12,180 nt of DNA from JAGPFW01 sp964535155 (lineage in GTDB: Bacteria; Patescibacteriota; WWE3; UBA101185; UBA10185), in assembly GCA_964535155.1 (NCBI GenBank), contig CAZHSR010000028.1, positions 1-12,180 on the forward strand, given 5' to 3'. Within the stretch, counting starts at the first letter, position 1, and each line of letters opens with the position of its first letter. The position numbers and the translations under genes are program-made. Below are positions 1 to 7,138 of this stretch, one piece after another. Below the pieces are notes generated by a model. That model made no database searches and was not told where the DNA came from. It was given only the letters and a program-made list of their open reading frames with translations.

Positions 1-426
1 TGGAAGGGCGGAACCTGCATAATGGCCTAAAGCCTCATCAGGATTTAATGAAGGCGCATTAATTTCTACCAAGGCATTTTCTATTTTTAATTTTGGGATA
101 GTAATCTGAAAAAACTTAGGAGTCTCTTTAATTTCTGTAGCTTTAGCAACCTCTGGCGCCGCCTGCTCCCCTTGTTGAGGCAATTCCTCAAATTCAAACT
201 CCCTAAATCCGCTAACATACCCCAAGACACTAGCCTCAACAGGTTTTGTGTATTCCTTGGAAGTAAAGAAAACCAAAGGATAAGCCACTTGCGTTGTCAG
301 CAAAGTTAATCCTCCAAGAATTAAGGCAGTAGGCAAAATTCGGCTTTTTATCAGAAAATCCTTATTTTTTACCGAATAAATGGGATCCGACGATTCATCT
401 TTTATGTATATCTTCTTTTGCATCAT
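1..426 (-). CDS. Sortase (LPXTG-type transpeptidase), N-terminal part, cut by window edge
   Basis: This is the first 142 codons of a gene that continues past position 1. The protein starts with a short charged cytoplasmic tail (MMQKKIYIKDESSD), followed by one hydrophobic segment at about residues 29-54, which fits a membrane anchor. A polar linker rich in E, Q and A covers about 75-100. It then enters the start of a sortase fold: FFQITIPKLKIENALVEIN at about 105-123, and LGHYAGSALP at the edge. The pattern 'I.IPKL.I...V' followed by 'GHY.GSALP' is typical of sortases of class D/E type and of Patescibacteria. The catalytic His, Cys and Arg lie outside the window, so activity cannot be judged. 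Sortases cleave sorting signals and attach proteins to envelope partners on the outer face of the membrane. Two adjacent ATG codons (426 and 423) are possible starts. Both lie inside the 3' end of holA, giving a 29-32 nt overlap, and no strong Shine-Dalgarno is visible. Translational coupling to holA is therefore likely (inference). Confidence 0.82.
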   Translation of the reverse strand, partial: MMQKKIYIKDESSDPIYSVKNKDFLIKSRILPTALILGGLTLLTTQVAYPLVFFTSKEYTKPVEASVLGYVSGFREFEFEELPQQGEQAAPEVAKATEIKETPKFFQITIPKLKIENALVEINAPSLNPDEALGHYAGSALP

Positions 427-1132
427 AATCTTTGCTTGGTTCAAAAACTTTCTCTATGGTTAAAACATTTGCCACATTTTCCCTAATTCCTCCAGTTTTT
501 AGCTCTTTATCTACTTTGTAAAAAAACTTGTATAAATCAAGAATATCATTATTAGAAAAATTTTTTGCCTGCCTTTGAATTTTTGTCTTTACAAATGGGG
601 CTACTTTTATTTCGGCATTAAAAGCAATTCTTGCCAAGTTTTTTAAATGGTTTGTAAGTACTGCATGGATTGCTACAGAGTTTTCTTCCTTTAGCTCAAG
701 TGTTCTTAAAAGTTCATATGCTTTTTTTCTGTTCTTCTCAAAGACCGCATCAGCAAAGTTAAAAATTGTCCAGTCCTTCTCTTCTTTTACTTCAATTATT
801 TTTATTTCCTTTAACTTTTTAAGTTCGGGAAGAATTTTACTTTTTGCGGGAACATTTTTTGGTAAATAAAAAAGTATATCTGTATCTTTAGCTTTATTTT
901 GAGAAATTTCTATATATTTTAAACTTAACTCCTCCGAAGCTTTCTCCAAAGGCACAAGCACAAGATTTTTTTGGTTAAAAATGTTTGGAGTACAAACTGT
1001 ATCTGCAAAATATTGTGTTTCTATGTTTTCCGTGGGAATTTCTATTTTTTCGCTGTAGTGACTGGGTTTGAGAATCTTTTGAATGCCTTCCTGGATTTGA
1101 ACCTCATTTTTTCCATGGAGAAACCAGATCAT
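395..1132 (-). CDS. holA: DNA polymerase III subunit delta (short form)
   Basis: Delta subunit of the clamp loader, which opens the sliding clamp and loads it on primed DNA. Recognition rests on the C-terminal half. FNFADAVFEKNRKKAYELL (about 124-142) matches the helical segment preceding the collar domain. PFVKTKIQRQAKNFS (179-193) and DKELKTGGIRENVANVLTIEKV (208-229) match the family patterns 'PFV..KL..QA..F' and 'D..LKTGG.....L.L..L'. The N-terminus (MIWFLHGKNEVQIQEGI) resembles the usual first strand and helix with degenerate nucleotide-site residues, as expected for delta, which does not hydrolyse ATP. At 245 residues it is clearly shorter than the usual 320-345, with the loss in the N-terminal and middle domains. 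It starts 5 bp after the VirB4 stop, with only a weak upstream AAGG, and overlaps the sortase start. A replication gene in this cassette suggests co-transcription rather than shared function. Confidence 0.85.
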   Translation of the reverse strand: MIWFLHGKNEVQIQEGIQKILKPSHYSEKIEIPTENIETQYFADTVCTPNIFNQKNLVLVPLEKASEELSLKYIEISQNKAKDTDILFYLPKNVPAKSKILPELKKLKEIKIIEVKEEKDWTIFNFADAVFEKNRKKAYELLRTLELKEENSVAIHAVLTNHLKNLARIAFNAEIKVAPFVKTKIQRQAKNFSNNDILDLYKFFYKVDKELKTGGIRENVANVLTIEKVFEPSKDYDAKEDIHKR

Positions 1133-1137
1133 AGTTT

Positions 1138-3321
1138 TTAAGCCTTGAGATCAATATTTCCGGTTTTTGGCCCTGCATTTGGATTTAGGGTGTTCATTTG
1201 GTCTATTAGCGTATTTTCTGTGGGCTTATTTGGCTGAATTGAATTAATGATGGGTGGTTTTGGAGGGGTTGGACCCTCTTTTGCAGGCGCACTTGGCAAT
1301 CTACCATTAGGCTTCACTATTTCGGAGTCAGGTTGCTTTACTGGAGGAGGTGGTGTCTGTTGGGGAAAAGGCGCTGATGTAGGTGCTGGATTATTTTCAG
1401 GCGTAAATTCGGGTTTAACCTTACCCTCCTTATCAAAAGTCTCATATTTTTGGGTATTTTCTGGTTTATAGGGTTGATGACTTGGTTGAGGTTTAATTAC
1501 TCTAGGCTTATCCGCAATTAACCCTTCCTCTCGCAAACGCAAAATCTCCTTTGGATCTGTGGTAATTAGTTTGTGCTCTTCTGGAGAAGCTTTAATCTTT
1601 ATAGCAACATGGTTAGCTCCCGCAAAAAACAACCCCTCACCTTGTCCCGCTCCAAGAAGCAAGCGCTTCTCCCCTTCGGAAAGGTAAAAGGTGTCCGCTA
1701 CCAAGTCAATTGCGGCTGGGTGCTGCTTTAACAAAATCTGAATCGAAGAGTTGGTAACAATAGCTTTTCCATAATTAGATTTCAAAAAGTCGTCAACATC
1801 TTGCGAAATTGTGGTCAATCCCAAATAATATTTTCGAGCTCTTTTTGCTATACCATATATAAATCTTGCACTGTCTTCATTTTCCATTAGGTACCAAGCC
1901 TCTTCAACTATTAAAATTCTTTTCTTTAAATCCTTTCGAATTGTGGTCCAGACATAATCCAAAATCATGTAAAAAGCTATTGGACGCAACAGCTCTTCCA
2001 GATGTTTGGTGGAAAAAACTGTCATTTTATTACCCAACTGAATTGTGGATTGCGAATCAAAAATCCCAGCCAAAGAACCCCGAATAAACTTTTCCAACCG
2101 CTCCGCCATCCCCCGCGCCTCAGGCTCCGCTGCGCCAAGAAGCACCTTGTATAAATCCTCCATTACCGGAGGCTCTTTTGTCATTTGTGTTTCCGGATCC
2201 GGCGTGATCCCCTTCATACGATAGGTTTCAATAAGCGCCCTGTCCAAAACAGCCTCCTCGCTTGGACTTAACTGTCCCATGATCAGTTTCAATAAAGTGT
2301 GGAGTGACAAAAGCTTCTGGCCCAGCTCATTTTCACCCTCAACCGCTATCCCCGATAAATCAAATGGGTTAATCTTAGCGGGAGAATCTGGGGAAAAGTC
2401 AATATAGTTCCCTCCAACCGCATCACACAAAGTACGATATTCCTCTTCTGGGTCAATAATAATAACCTCGGCTCCAAAAACCATTAAACGCAAAGCTTCC
2501 AGCTTCACAAAATAGGATTTACCAGACCCAGATTTAGCAAAAACCACAGAATTTGCGTTTTCCAAAGAGAAACGGTCAAAAATAATCAAAGAACCATTAT
2601 GCCTGTTTATCCCGTACATAATACCTTCATCCATGGTTAGCTCTGAAGAAGTAAAGGGGAAAGTAGTTGCCAAACTTGTAGTATCCATATTCCTTGTTAT
2701 TAAAAGCTTATCCATCCCTGTGGGCACTGTTGACTGAAACGCCTCTTCCATTTGTAAAGTTGCCGTCTTAGAAATAAGCAAAAGCGAACCCAAGGTAGAT
2801 TCCAACTTTGCCGTTACATTATTAAGCTCTTCCAAAGACTCCGCAGGAATTGTTATATAAAATGAAAATTGAAAATATTTTTCTATTCCTTTAACTAACT
2901 GCTCTTGTAAATCTTTTGCATCTTCCAAAGCTGCCTGAACCGTTGGATCAGTAATTTTCCCTTGCTCTTTATTTGCCATTGTTGTCGCTTCCAGCTCTGT
3001 AATTTTTCTTTTCAAATCATCCAAAACCATCTTTCCTTTAATAGGGTAATAAAACATAGAAAGATCAATGGTATGTTCAAAATTTATTATAGGGGCTAAC
3101 CAGTTAGCTCCCACAAACCTTGGGTAACCAGAAACAAACAGCGTCCTATAATAAGAATTTCCGATTTTTATAAAGTCAAAATCTACTTCAATTGCAGGAG
3201 GAGCAATAATATCCTTTATATTTACCATCCCTTCGGAAAGCACAACCCCTGGATCCTTTTGCTTGTCTTTTGGGTTTGTATTTTTTGTTTCTTTTTCTTT
3301 ATTTAAAAATGGTAATGCCAT
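1138..3321 (-). CDS. VirB4-type ATPase of a type IV secretion-like system
   Basis: Motor ATPase of the VirB4/TraC/TraE family, expected on the cytoplasmic face of the membrane, powering assembly or transfer. With the start at ATG 3321 the protein has 727 residues. An N-terminal VirB4/TraC-like domain spans about 30-235 (for example FVSGYPRFVGANWLAPI). Walker A AKSGSGKS is at 262-269, IIDPEEEY at 288-295, and Walker B ILIVEEAW at 469-476, where a Val replaces the usual first Asp but the EE pair is kept. TTISQDVDDF is at 503-512. The last ~120 residues are Pro, Gln, Asn and Lys-rich and probably disordered. I chose ATG 3321 because the frame extends upstream only to a TTG at 3357 that overlaps the preceding gene, whereas ATG 3321 follows a purine-rich AAGAAAGAAG stretch and gives a sensible MALPFLNKEK start. 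It lies 25 bp after the TraC-like gene and 5 bp before holA. No coupling protein or relaxase is visible, so conjugation cannot be claimed. Confidence 0.9.
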   Translation of the reverse strand: MALPFLNKEKETKNTNPKDKQKDPGVVLSEGMVNIKDIIAPPAIEVDFDFIKIGNSYYRTLFVSGYPRFVGANWLAPIINFEHTIDLSMFYYPIKGKMVLDDLKRKITELEATTMANKEQGKITDPTVQAALEDAKDLQEQLVKGIEKYFQFSFYITIPAESLEELNNVTAKLESTLGSLLLISKTATLQMEEAFQSTVPTGMDKLLITRNMDTTSLATTFPFTSSELTMDEGIMYGINRHNGSLIIFDRFSLENANSVVFAKSGSGKSYFVKLEALRLMVFGAEVIIIDPEEEYRTLCDAVGGNYIDFSPDSPAKINPFDLSGIAVEGENELGQKLLSLHTLLKLIMGQLSPSEEAVLDRALIETYRMKGITPDPETQMTKEPPVMEDLYKVLLGAAEPEARGMAERLEKFIRGSLAGIFDSQSTIQLGNKMTVFSTKHLEELLRPIAFYMILDYVWTTIRKDLKKRILIVEEAWYLMENEDSARFIYGIAKRARKYYLGLTTISQDVDDFLKSNYGKAIVTNSSIQILLKQHPAAIDLVADTFYLSEGEKRLLLGAGQGEGLFFAGANHVAIKIKASPEEHKLITTDPKEILRLREEGLIADKPRVIKPQPSHQPYKPENTQKYETFDKEGKVKPEFTPENNPAPTSAPFPQQTPPPPVKQPDSEIVKPNGRLPSAPAKEGPTPPKPPIINSIQPNKPTENTLIDQMNTLNPNAGPKTGNIDLKA

Positions 3322-3346
3322 ACTTTTCTTCTTTCTTACACTGCAA

Positions 3347-4048
3347 CTATTCCTCAAAAATTGCCGGGTTTACAATAGCCGTTTGATAATCTGCAATATT
3401 TGTCTTTATCCTTTGGCCATGCACCGCACTTGGGTTATAAATGTCAAAAAACAATTCTACTAACTCTTGAGTTTGCACTTGCTCCGCCTTTATTCCAATT
3501 CTTCTAAATTCTTTTTGAATATGATCTAGTTTTGGCTCCAAATCCACCTGTGCCGCTCTTAAAGCGCCTTGCACATCCACTGAACTAGCGGCTTTTGTTG
3601 GTCCAAATAATCTGGCTAAAAACTCAAATGGATTCCCTGACCCTGGTCCTCCCCCAACTATTTTATTTGTTGAAACTACAATATAAAACTTTTTATCCAA
3701 TACTTCATTTGCAGAAATCGTCTCTTGAATATACTTTCTATAAGCCTCCGCTTGATGTTTTAACAAAGGGTCCTCAATCTTTTTTTCCTGCTTTATAACC
3801 TTATCTAAATAATTACTAATATCCAATCTTTTAGACCTTATTACTATTTGAATTGGAAATGTAATAGAGTTTATAAGCATTGAAAAAGCGGCTATTATTG
3901 CGTCCTGCTCTATTTCAGACAAAAGGTCAAAGTTTACTGCAGTAGTCTTTAATATTCCTGCAACAGACCCATTTTTTAGGATAATTAGGTTATCTCGAAT
4001 ATCTTCTATATCCAGATGTTGTTGAGTTGTGGCAGTTATTTTAGACAT
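3347..4048 (-). CDS. TraC-like N-terminal-domain protein, stand-alone
   Basis: A 233-residue protein resembling the N-terminal, non-ATPase domain of TraC/VirB4 proteins. Supporting segments are DIEDIRDNLIILKNGSVAGIL (about 13-33), AVNFDLLSEIEQDAIIAAF (37-55), FPIQIVIRSKRLDISNYL (64-81) and NEVLDKKFYIVVSTNKI (114-130). No Walker A or B is present. The glycine-rich GGGPGSGNP at 132-140 looks P-loop-like but lacks GK[ST]. The order PrgI, TraC-like, VirB4 recurs in Gram-positive and Patescibacterial type IV secretion clusters (established knowledge), which supports a structural or membrane-adapter role with the neighbouring ATPase. ATG 4048 lies 4 nt after the PrgI stop and has no strong Shine-Dalgarno (an AGG about 12 nt upstream), consistent with translational coupling. 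It ends 25 bp before VirB4. An alternative view is an ancient split or duplication of a VirB4 N-domain, since VirB4 here keeps a similar domain of its own. Confidence 0.78.
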   Translation of the reverse strand: MSKITATTQQHLDIEDIRDNLIILKNGSVAGILKTTAVNFDLLSEIEQDAIIAAFSMLINSITFPIQIVIRSKRLDISNYLDKVIKQEKKIEDPLLKHQAEAYRKYIQETISANEVLDKKFYIVVSTNKIVGGGPGSGNPFEFLARLFGPTKAASSVDVQGALRAAQVDLEPKLDHIQKEFRRIGIKAEQVQTQELVELFFDIYNPSAVHGQRIKTNIADYQTAIVNPAIFEE

Positions 4049-4052
4049 AAAT

Positions 4053-5339
4053 TTAGTGACCTATAATTTCATATGAGGGTAATAATCCTCCGTTGGCACT
4101 GAGTGAAATTATATCAAATGTAAGCCCTGTGTCATTGGTTTTATCTATTTCAACTTTGTATTCTCCGTCTGGAATAGGAGATGAAAGCATAAAGTTCCCC
4201 AATTTGTTGGTCTTCAAAGCTCTAATTGTTTCTCCCTTTTCGTTTTTTATAACTAGAACCACATTTTCTAAATGCTCGCCTTTTCTATTTTTAAGGATTC
4301 CCGATACCATATTTGGCTTATTTACCAATGCCGGAATTTGCTTATAAAATTTGGGTTGTTCCGCTGTAAATTCTTCTTTTCTGTTAAGCATTTTTTCCAG
4401 CTGCTCCTGTTTTCTTTCGTAATCTTCTGATTCTCCCTCTTCATCTGGCAAAATCACTTTTTCTCCGCGTATTGGAAGGATTATTTGCCCTTGGGTTGGG
4501 GTTAGGTTTACAAATCTTCTTCCCGCATGAGATTCCACAGGTTGTAATCTTGTTGTTCTTTTTCTATTCGGCTCATCTGGAAGGGATATTTGCGCGCTGC
4601 TCATTCGGGTCTTTATAATTTGCGAAATCTTATCTGTTTTTGGCTTTTGTTTAGCCTTCTCTTCTTGAGGTGTAGCTACTTCTTGGCCTTTTTGGGTTTC
4701 TTCTTTTGGTGCAACCGCCCCTTCCGAAGTTACTTTTTCCTTTGGCACCTCTTCCTGCACGGCATCTTCCTCTTTAGTAGCAACTTCCCCAATCGAAAGT
4801 TGCCCAACAGACTTTTCATCTGGGACTGGCCCTGCCATTGCAAAAGCTTCCTTAACCTTAGCAATGTATTCATCTTCCGCGATATCCAAAGGATCCTTTG
4901 CAGAATGCTTACTTTCCTGTTGCAAAAACTCTTCCAACTTCCTTCTACTTGTTGTGGGAGCCAAAGTTATAAGCTCCTTTTGCACAACTAGCATTTGTTG
5001 ACTATAAGAAAAAGCTTGAGGCAATTTAACCTCTTTTCGCCAAATCCTTTCGGTGGGAGTGTTAATAACCTTTATAAAATTTACTAACCATTCATCAAGA
5101 CCTCTATCTTCAATGGGAACAAAAGCCAAGGCCACACCGATGAAAGCTATTCCTAAAGTAAAAAACCATGTAAAAGGTTGAGGAACACTTAATTTTGCCA
5201 TATAAGCCGCAATTGCAAAAACTACAAGATAAACAAATTGACGCATCGTAAGCGATCCCACAAGTTTAAATTCAACATCCATAATATTTTGAGGCACAGG
5301 ATGTTGTCTGTTTGTTACTTGTTGTTCTCTTACGGGCAT
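4053..5339 (-). CDS. PrgI-family membrane protein with C-terminal carboxypeptidase-regulatory-like domain
   Basis: Membrane component of the type IV secretion-like cassette. Residues 13-75 have the PrgI pattern: HPVPQNIMDVEFKLVGSLTMRQFVYL followed by two close transmembrane helices at about 35-50 and 55-74. WLVNFIKVINTPTERIWRKE (about 84-103) then resembles the post-helix segment of the family. Residues about 145-335 are a long charged, E/K/P/Q-rich linker of low complexity. Residues 340-400 (MVSGILKNRKGEHLENVVLVI ... GNFMLSSPIPDGEYKVEI) match a carboxypeptidase regulatory-like or Cna-B-like beta-sandwich. PrgI proteins are usually about 100-150 residues, so the 428-residue length reflects this added linker and domain. 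The two helices form a hairpin, so both ends lie on the same side of the membrane. ATG 5339 is 19 bp after the proS stop and directly downstream of a TATAAT. It precedes the TraC-like gene by 4 bp. Confidence 0.85.
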   Translation of the reverse strand: MPVREQQVTNRQHPVPQNIMDVEFKLVGSLTMRQFVYLVVFAIAAYMAKLSVPQPFTWFFTLGIAFIGVALAFVPIEDRGLDEWLVNFIKVINTPTERIWRKEVKLPQAFSYSQQMLVVQKELITLAPTTSRRKLEEFLQQESKHSAKDPLDIAEDEYIAKVKEAFAMAGPVPDEKSVGQLSIGEVATKEEDAVQEEVPKEKVTSEGAVAPKEETQKGQEVATPQEEKAKQKPKTDKISQIIKTRMSSAQISLPDEPNRKRTTRLQPVESHAGRRFVNLTPTQGQIILPIRGEKVILPDEEGESEDYERKQEQLEKMLNRKEEFTAEQPKFYKQIPALVNKPNMVSGILKNRKGEHLENVVLVIKNEKGETIRALKTNKLGNFMLSSPIPDGEYKVEIDKTNDTGLTFDIISLSANGGLLPSYEIIGH

Positions 5340-5345
5340 AGTTTT

Positions 5346-5375
5346 ATTATACGGTACTTTAAGCTAATTTCTTAA
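5346..5375 (-). promoter_or_regulatory. Candidate promoter of the secretion cassette
   Basis: On the minus strand, TTAAGA (5370-5375, 4/6 to the -35 consensus) is followed after 18 bp by a perfect TATAAT (5346-5351). Six bases (AAAACT, read 5345-5340, then the ATG) separate the -10 from the PrgI start codon. Initiation about 7 nt after the -10 would place the 5' end on or next to the ATG, giving a leaderless mRNA. The site overlaps the end of proS. It could let the secretion genes be transcribed apart from proS, although read-through from proS is also likely. Confidence 0.5.
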
Positions 5376-6606
5376 CAGCTTCTTCTATGGAAATTGATTC
5401 TGAATCTGCAGATTTTCTTGATTTTAATTCTACTTTTTCACCATTTTTTTCCGATACTATGATTCTAAAGGGCATTCCTAAAAGGTCTGCATCTTGTAAC
5501 TTTTCGCCTGCTGAAACTTCTATCCTATCGTCAAAAAATGTTTCTACACCTGCTTCTTGGAATATTTCAAAAACTCTCTCGGCCCAAGCTCTTACTTCCT
5601 GCTTTTCTAAATTTAAGCCTACTAAATGCACTTTAAAGGGAGCTACACTTTCTGGCCAGATTATTCCTTGTTCGTCAGATAAAACTTCTACGATTGTACC
5701 CATGCTTCTACAGGGGCCTATGCCATAACAACCCATTATTACGGGTTTATTATCCCCCTTTTCGTCTGTATAAAATAACCCCAGAGGCTCGGAATATTTT
5801 GTCCCTAGTTTAAAAATATTTCCAACTTCCACTGCGTTAATTTCTTCTAATTCTTCTCTTTTTAAGCCTAATTCATTTAAAACGGAATCTTCTAAAACCT
5901 CTTTGTTTACTGCCAAGCCTTTTTCGCGACTCAAATAAATTGTGTCTTCCCCAGTTTCACATAAGGTTTGAAATTCATGGCTGTACTTGCTAAAAGCCCC
6001 TCCACTCGCAAAAGTTAAAAATGTTTTGTCACCCAGGCCTATTCTTTCAAAAACATTAAAGTATGCCAGTTTTGCTTGTTCATAAAAAGCCTCTTGCTCT
6101 TCCAAAGTTTTATTAAAAGAATACAAATCCTTCATTAAAAATTCTCTTGTTCGCATAATCCCACTTTTTGCTCGGGTTTCATTTCTGAATTTGTTTTGAA
6201 ATTGAAAGATATATTTTGGAAGATCTTTATAGGATTGGATGTGTTGAGTCATTATTTTGGTTAAGGGTTCTTCATGAGTTGTAGCTAAACCAACTTCAGT
6301 ACCATTTTTTAGGCTGGTTTTAAACCAAACATCAATGCTTTCATCCTCCCATCGATTAGTGATTTCCCAAACTTCTGGGTTTTGTAAAGAACCTAATAGC
6401 ACTTCTTGACCTCCAATATTTTCCATCTCTTCCCTAATAATTTGCACTATCTTATCCATAACGCGCTTTCCCAAAGGCAAAAAAGCATAAACTCCCGCCA
6501 TTTCCTTTTGAATGTACCCCGCCCTAATCAATAACTGCGCATTCTTACTTACCTCATCCGAAGGAGCCTCTTTTTTTGTTTTAGTAAAAAGCTGAGAATA
6601 GCGCAT
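5359..6606 (-). CDS. proS: Prolyl-tRNA synthetase, short form without insertion editing domain
   Basis: Class II synthetase that charges tRNA(Pro) with proline in the cytoplasm. Motif 1 region: GYIQKEMAGVYAFLPLGKR (30-48). TTHEEPLTKI is at 109-118. Motif 2: FRNETRAKSGIMRTREFLMKD (140-160). Motif 3: MGCYGIGPCRSMG (291-303). The anticodon-binding domain covers about 320-415 (APFKVHLVGLN, then FFDDR and GEKLQDADLLGMPFRIIV). The usual bacterial enzyme has about 570 residues because a ~180-residue INS editing domain lies between motifs 2 and 3. Here only ~130 residues separate them and there is no INS, giving 415 residues in total, as in alphaproteobacterial-type ProRS. The start is supported by AAGGA 9 nt upstream of the ATG, overlapping the stop of the YopX-family gene 12 bp away. 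It is followed by the secretion cassette after 19 bp. Confidence 0.95.
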   Translation of the reverse strand: MRYSQLFTKTKKEAPSDEVSKNAQLLIRAGYIQKEMAGVYAFLPLGKRVMDKIVQIIREEMENIGGQEVLLGSLQNPEVWEITNRWEDESIDVWFKTSLKNGTEVGLATTHEEPLTKIMTQHIQSYKDLPKYIFQFQNKFRNETRAKSGIMRTREFLMKDLYSFNKTLEEQEAFYEQAKLAYFNVFERIGLGDKTFLTFASGGAFSKYSHEFQTLCETGEDTIYLSREKGLAVNKEVLEDSVLNELGLKREELEEINAVEVGNIFKLGTKYSEPLGLFYTDEKGDNKPVIMGCYGIGPCRSMGTIVEVLSDEQGIIWPESVAPFKVHLVGLNLEKQEVRAWAERVFEIFQEAGVETFFDDRIEVSAGEKLQDADLLGMPFRIIVSEKNGEKVELKSRKSADSESISIEEAVKKLA

Positions 6607-6615
6607 TATCTAATT

Positions 6616-6620
6616 TCCTT
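6616..6620 (-). promoter_or_regulatory. Shine-Dalgarno of proS
   Basis: AAGGA on the minus strand lies 9 nt before the proS ATG and overlaps the TAA of the upstream YopX-family gene (6619-6621). It fixes the proS start and suggests coupled translation of the two genes. Confidence 0.65.
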
Positions 6621-7089
6621 ATTCGTCCTCATCCTCAACATCATCAACATCCAAATCATAATCTACATTTTTGGAATTAGTCCTTGGCTCTCCTCCAACT
6701 AATTCCGGATTTTCATAAACATTTCCAATGACCTGTAGCTGTCTTATAGATCTTTTATCCGCAAAATCCACAACTTTTTTTTCTTCAACAAAGTCCAGCT
6801 CAAATCTTAAAAAGTCTTCATTCCATACAACCTGTGCCAACTTCTCTTGTGCGCCAACTTTTACAATATCTCCTTCAAAAACCTTTCGGTTTTTGTCATC
6901 TTTTACTCCAATAAACTGCATTGTCACAATTCCATCTTCCACATCTTCACTAACATACCAATCTGCACCCTTTTTCTTTGGAGAACCTCTTAAATAAAGG
7001 ATTTTTCCCATCAAACCAATTGCCACATTGTCATACATATACTCTTTTTTCTCATGCCAGACTCTAAAGGTAAGTTCTCGATTTTCCAT
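6619..7089 (-). CDS. YopX-family protein
   Basis: A 156-residue protein with the YopX pattern. It opens with RELTFRVWHEKKEYMYDN (residues 4-21), comparable to the family's 'REIKFRAWD...M'. A middle motif MQFIGVKDDKNRKVFEGDIVKV (about 73-94) corresponds to 'MQ.TGLKDKNGKEIYEGDIV'. VVWNEDFLRFEL follows at about 102-113, and the domain ends with QVIGNVYENPELV (about 118-130), the family's 'EVIGNIYENPEL'. The last ~25 residues are acidic. YopX proteins are best known from phages and prophages of Firmicutes, and their function is unknown. The ATG at 7089 is chosen for its AAAGGA Shine-Dalgarno and fit to the family N-terminus. In-frame ATGs at 7119 and 7128 and a TTG at 7170 are alternatives. No phage gene is adjacent. 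The gene sits between a small membrane protein and proS, so it looks domesticated. Confidence 0.85.
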   Translation of the reverse strand: MENRELTFRVWHEKKEYMYDNVAIGLMGKILYLRGSPKKKGADWYVSEDVEDGIVTMQFIGVKDDKNRKVFEGDIVKVGAQEKLAQVVWNEDFLRFELDFVEEKKVVDFADKRSIRQLQVIGNVYENPELVGGEPRTNSKNVDYDLDVDDVEDEDE

Positions 7090-7094
7090 TTTGA

Positions 7095-7100
7095 TCCTTT
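7095..7100 (-). promoter_or_regulatory. Shine-Dalgarno of the YopX-family gene
   Basis: AAAGGA on the minus strand with a 5-nt spacer (TCAAA) before ATG 7089. It favours this start over the upstream in-frame starts at 7119, 7128 and 7170. Confidence 0.65.
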
Positions 7101-7126
7101 CTGAATTTTTTACTGTCATATTGCCC

Positions 7127-7135
7127 ATTGTATCA
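7127..7135 (-). promoter_or_regulatory. Candidate extended -10 promoter before the YopX-family gene
   Basis: The minus strand reads TGA-TACAAT, an extended -10 with 5/6 match to TATAAT. No good -35 is visible. Initiation near 7120 would give either a ~30-nt leader carrying the Shine-Dalgarno for ATG 7089, or a leaderless start at ATG 7119, 7 nt past the hexamer. The site overlaps the 3' end of the upstream membrane-protein gene. Confidence 0.35.
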
Positions 7136-7138
7136 CTT

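Noticed and set aside
3322..3357. Upstream TTG start for the VirB4 gene (12 extra residues)
   Set aside because: It overlaps the end of the preceding gene and adds residues that look random. ATG 3321 has a purine-rich upstream region and a better N-terminus.
3629..3655. P-loop-like GGGPGSGNP in the TraC-like protein
   Set aside because: There is no GK[ST] and no Walker B in the protein, so it is probably a flexible glycine-rich loop.
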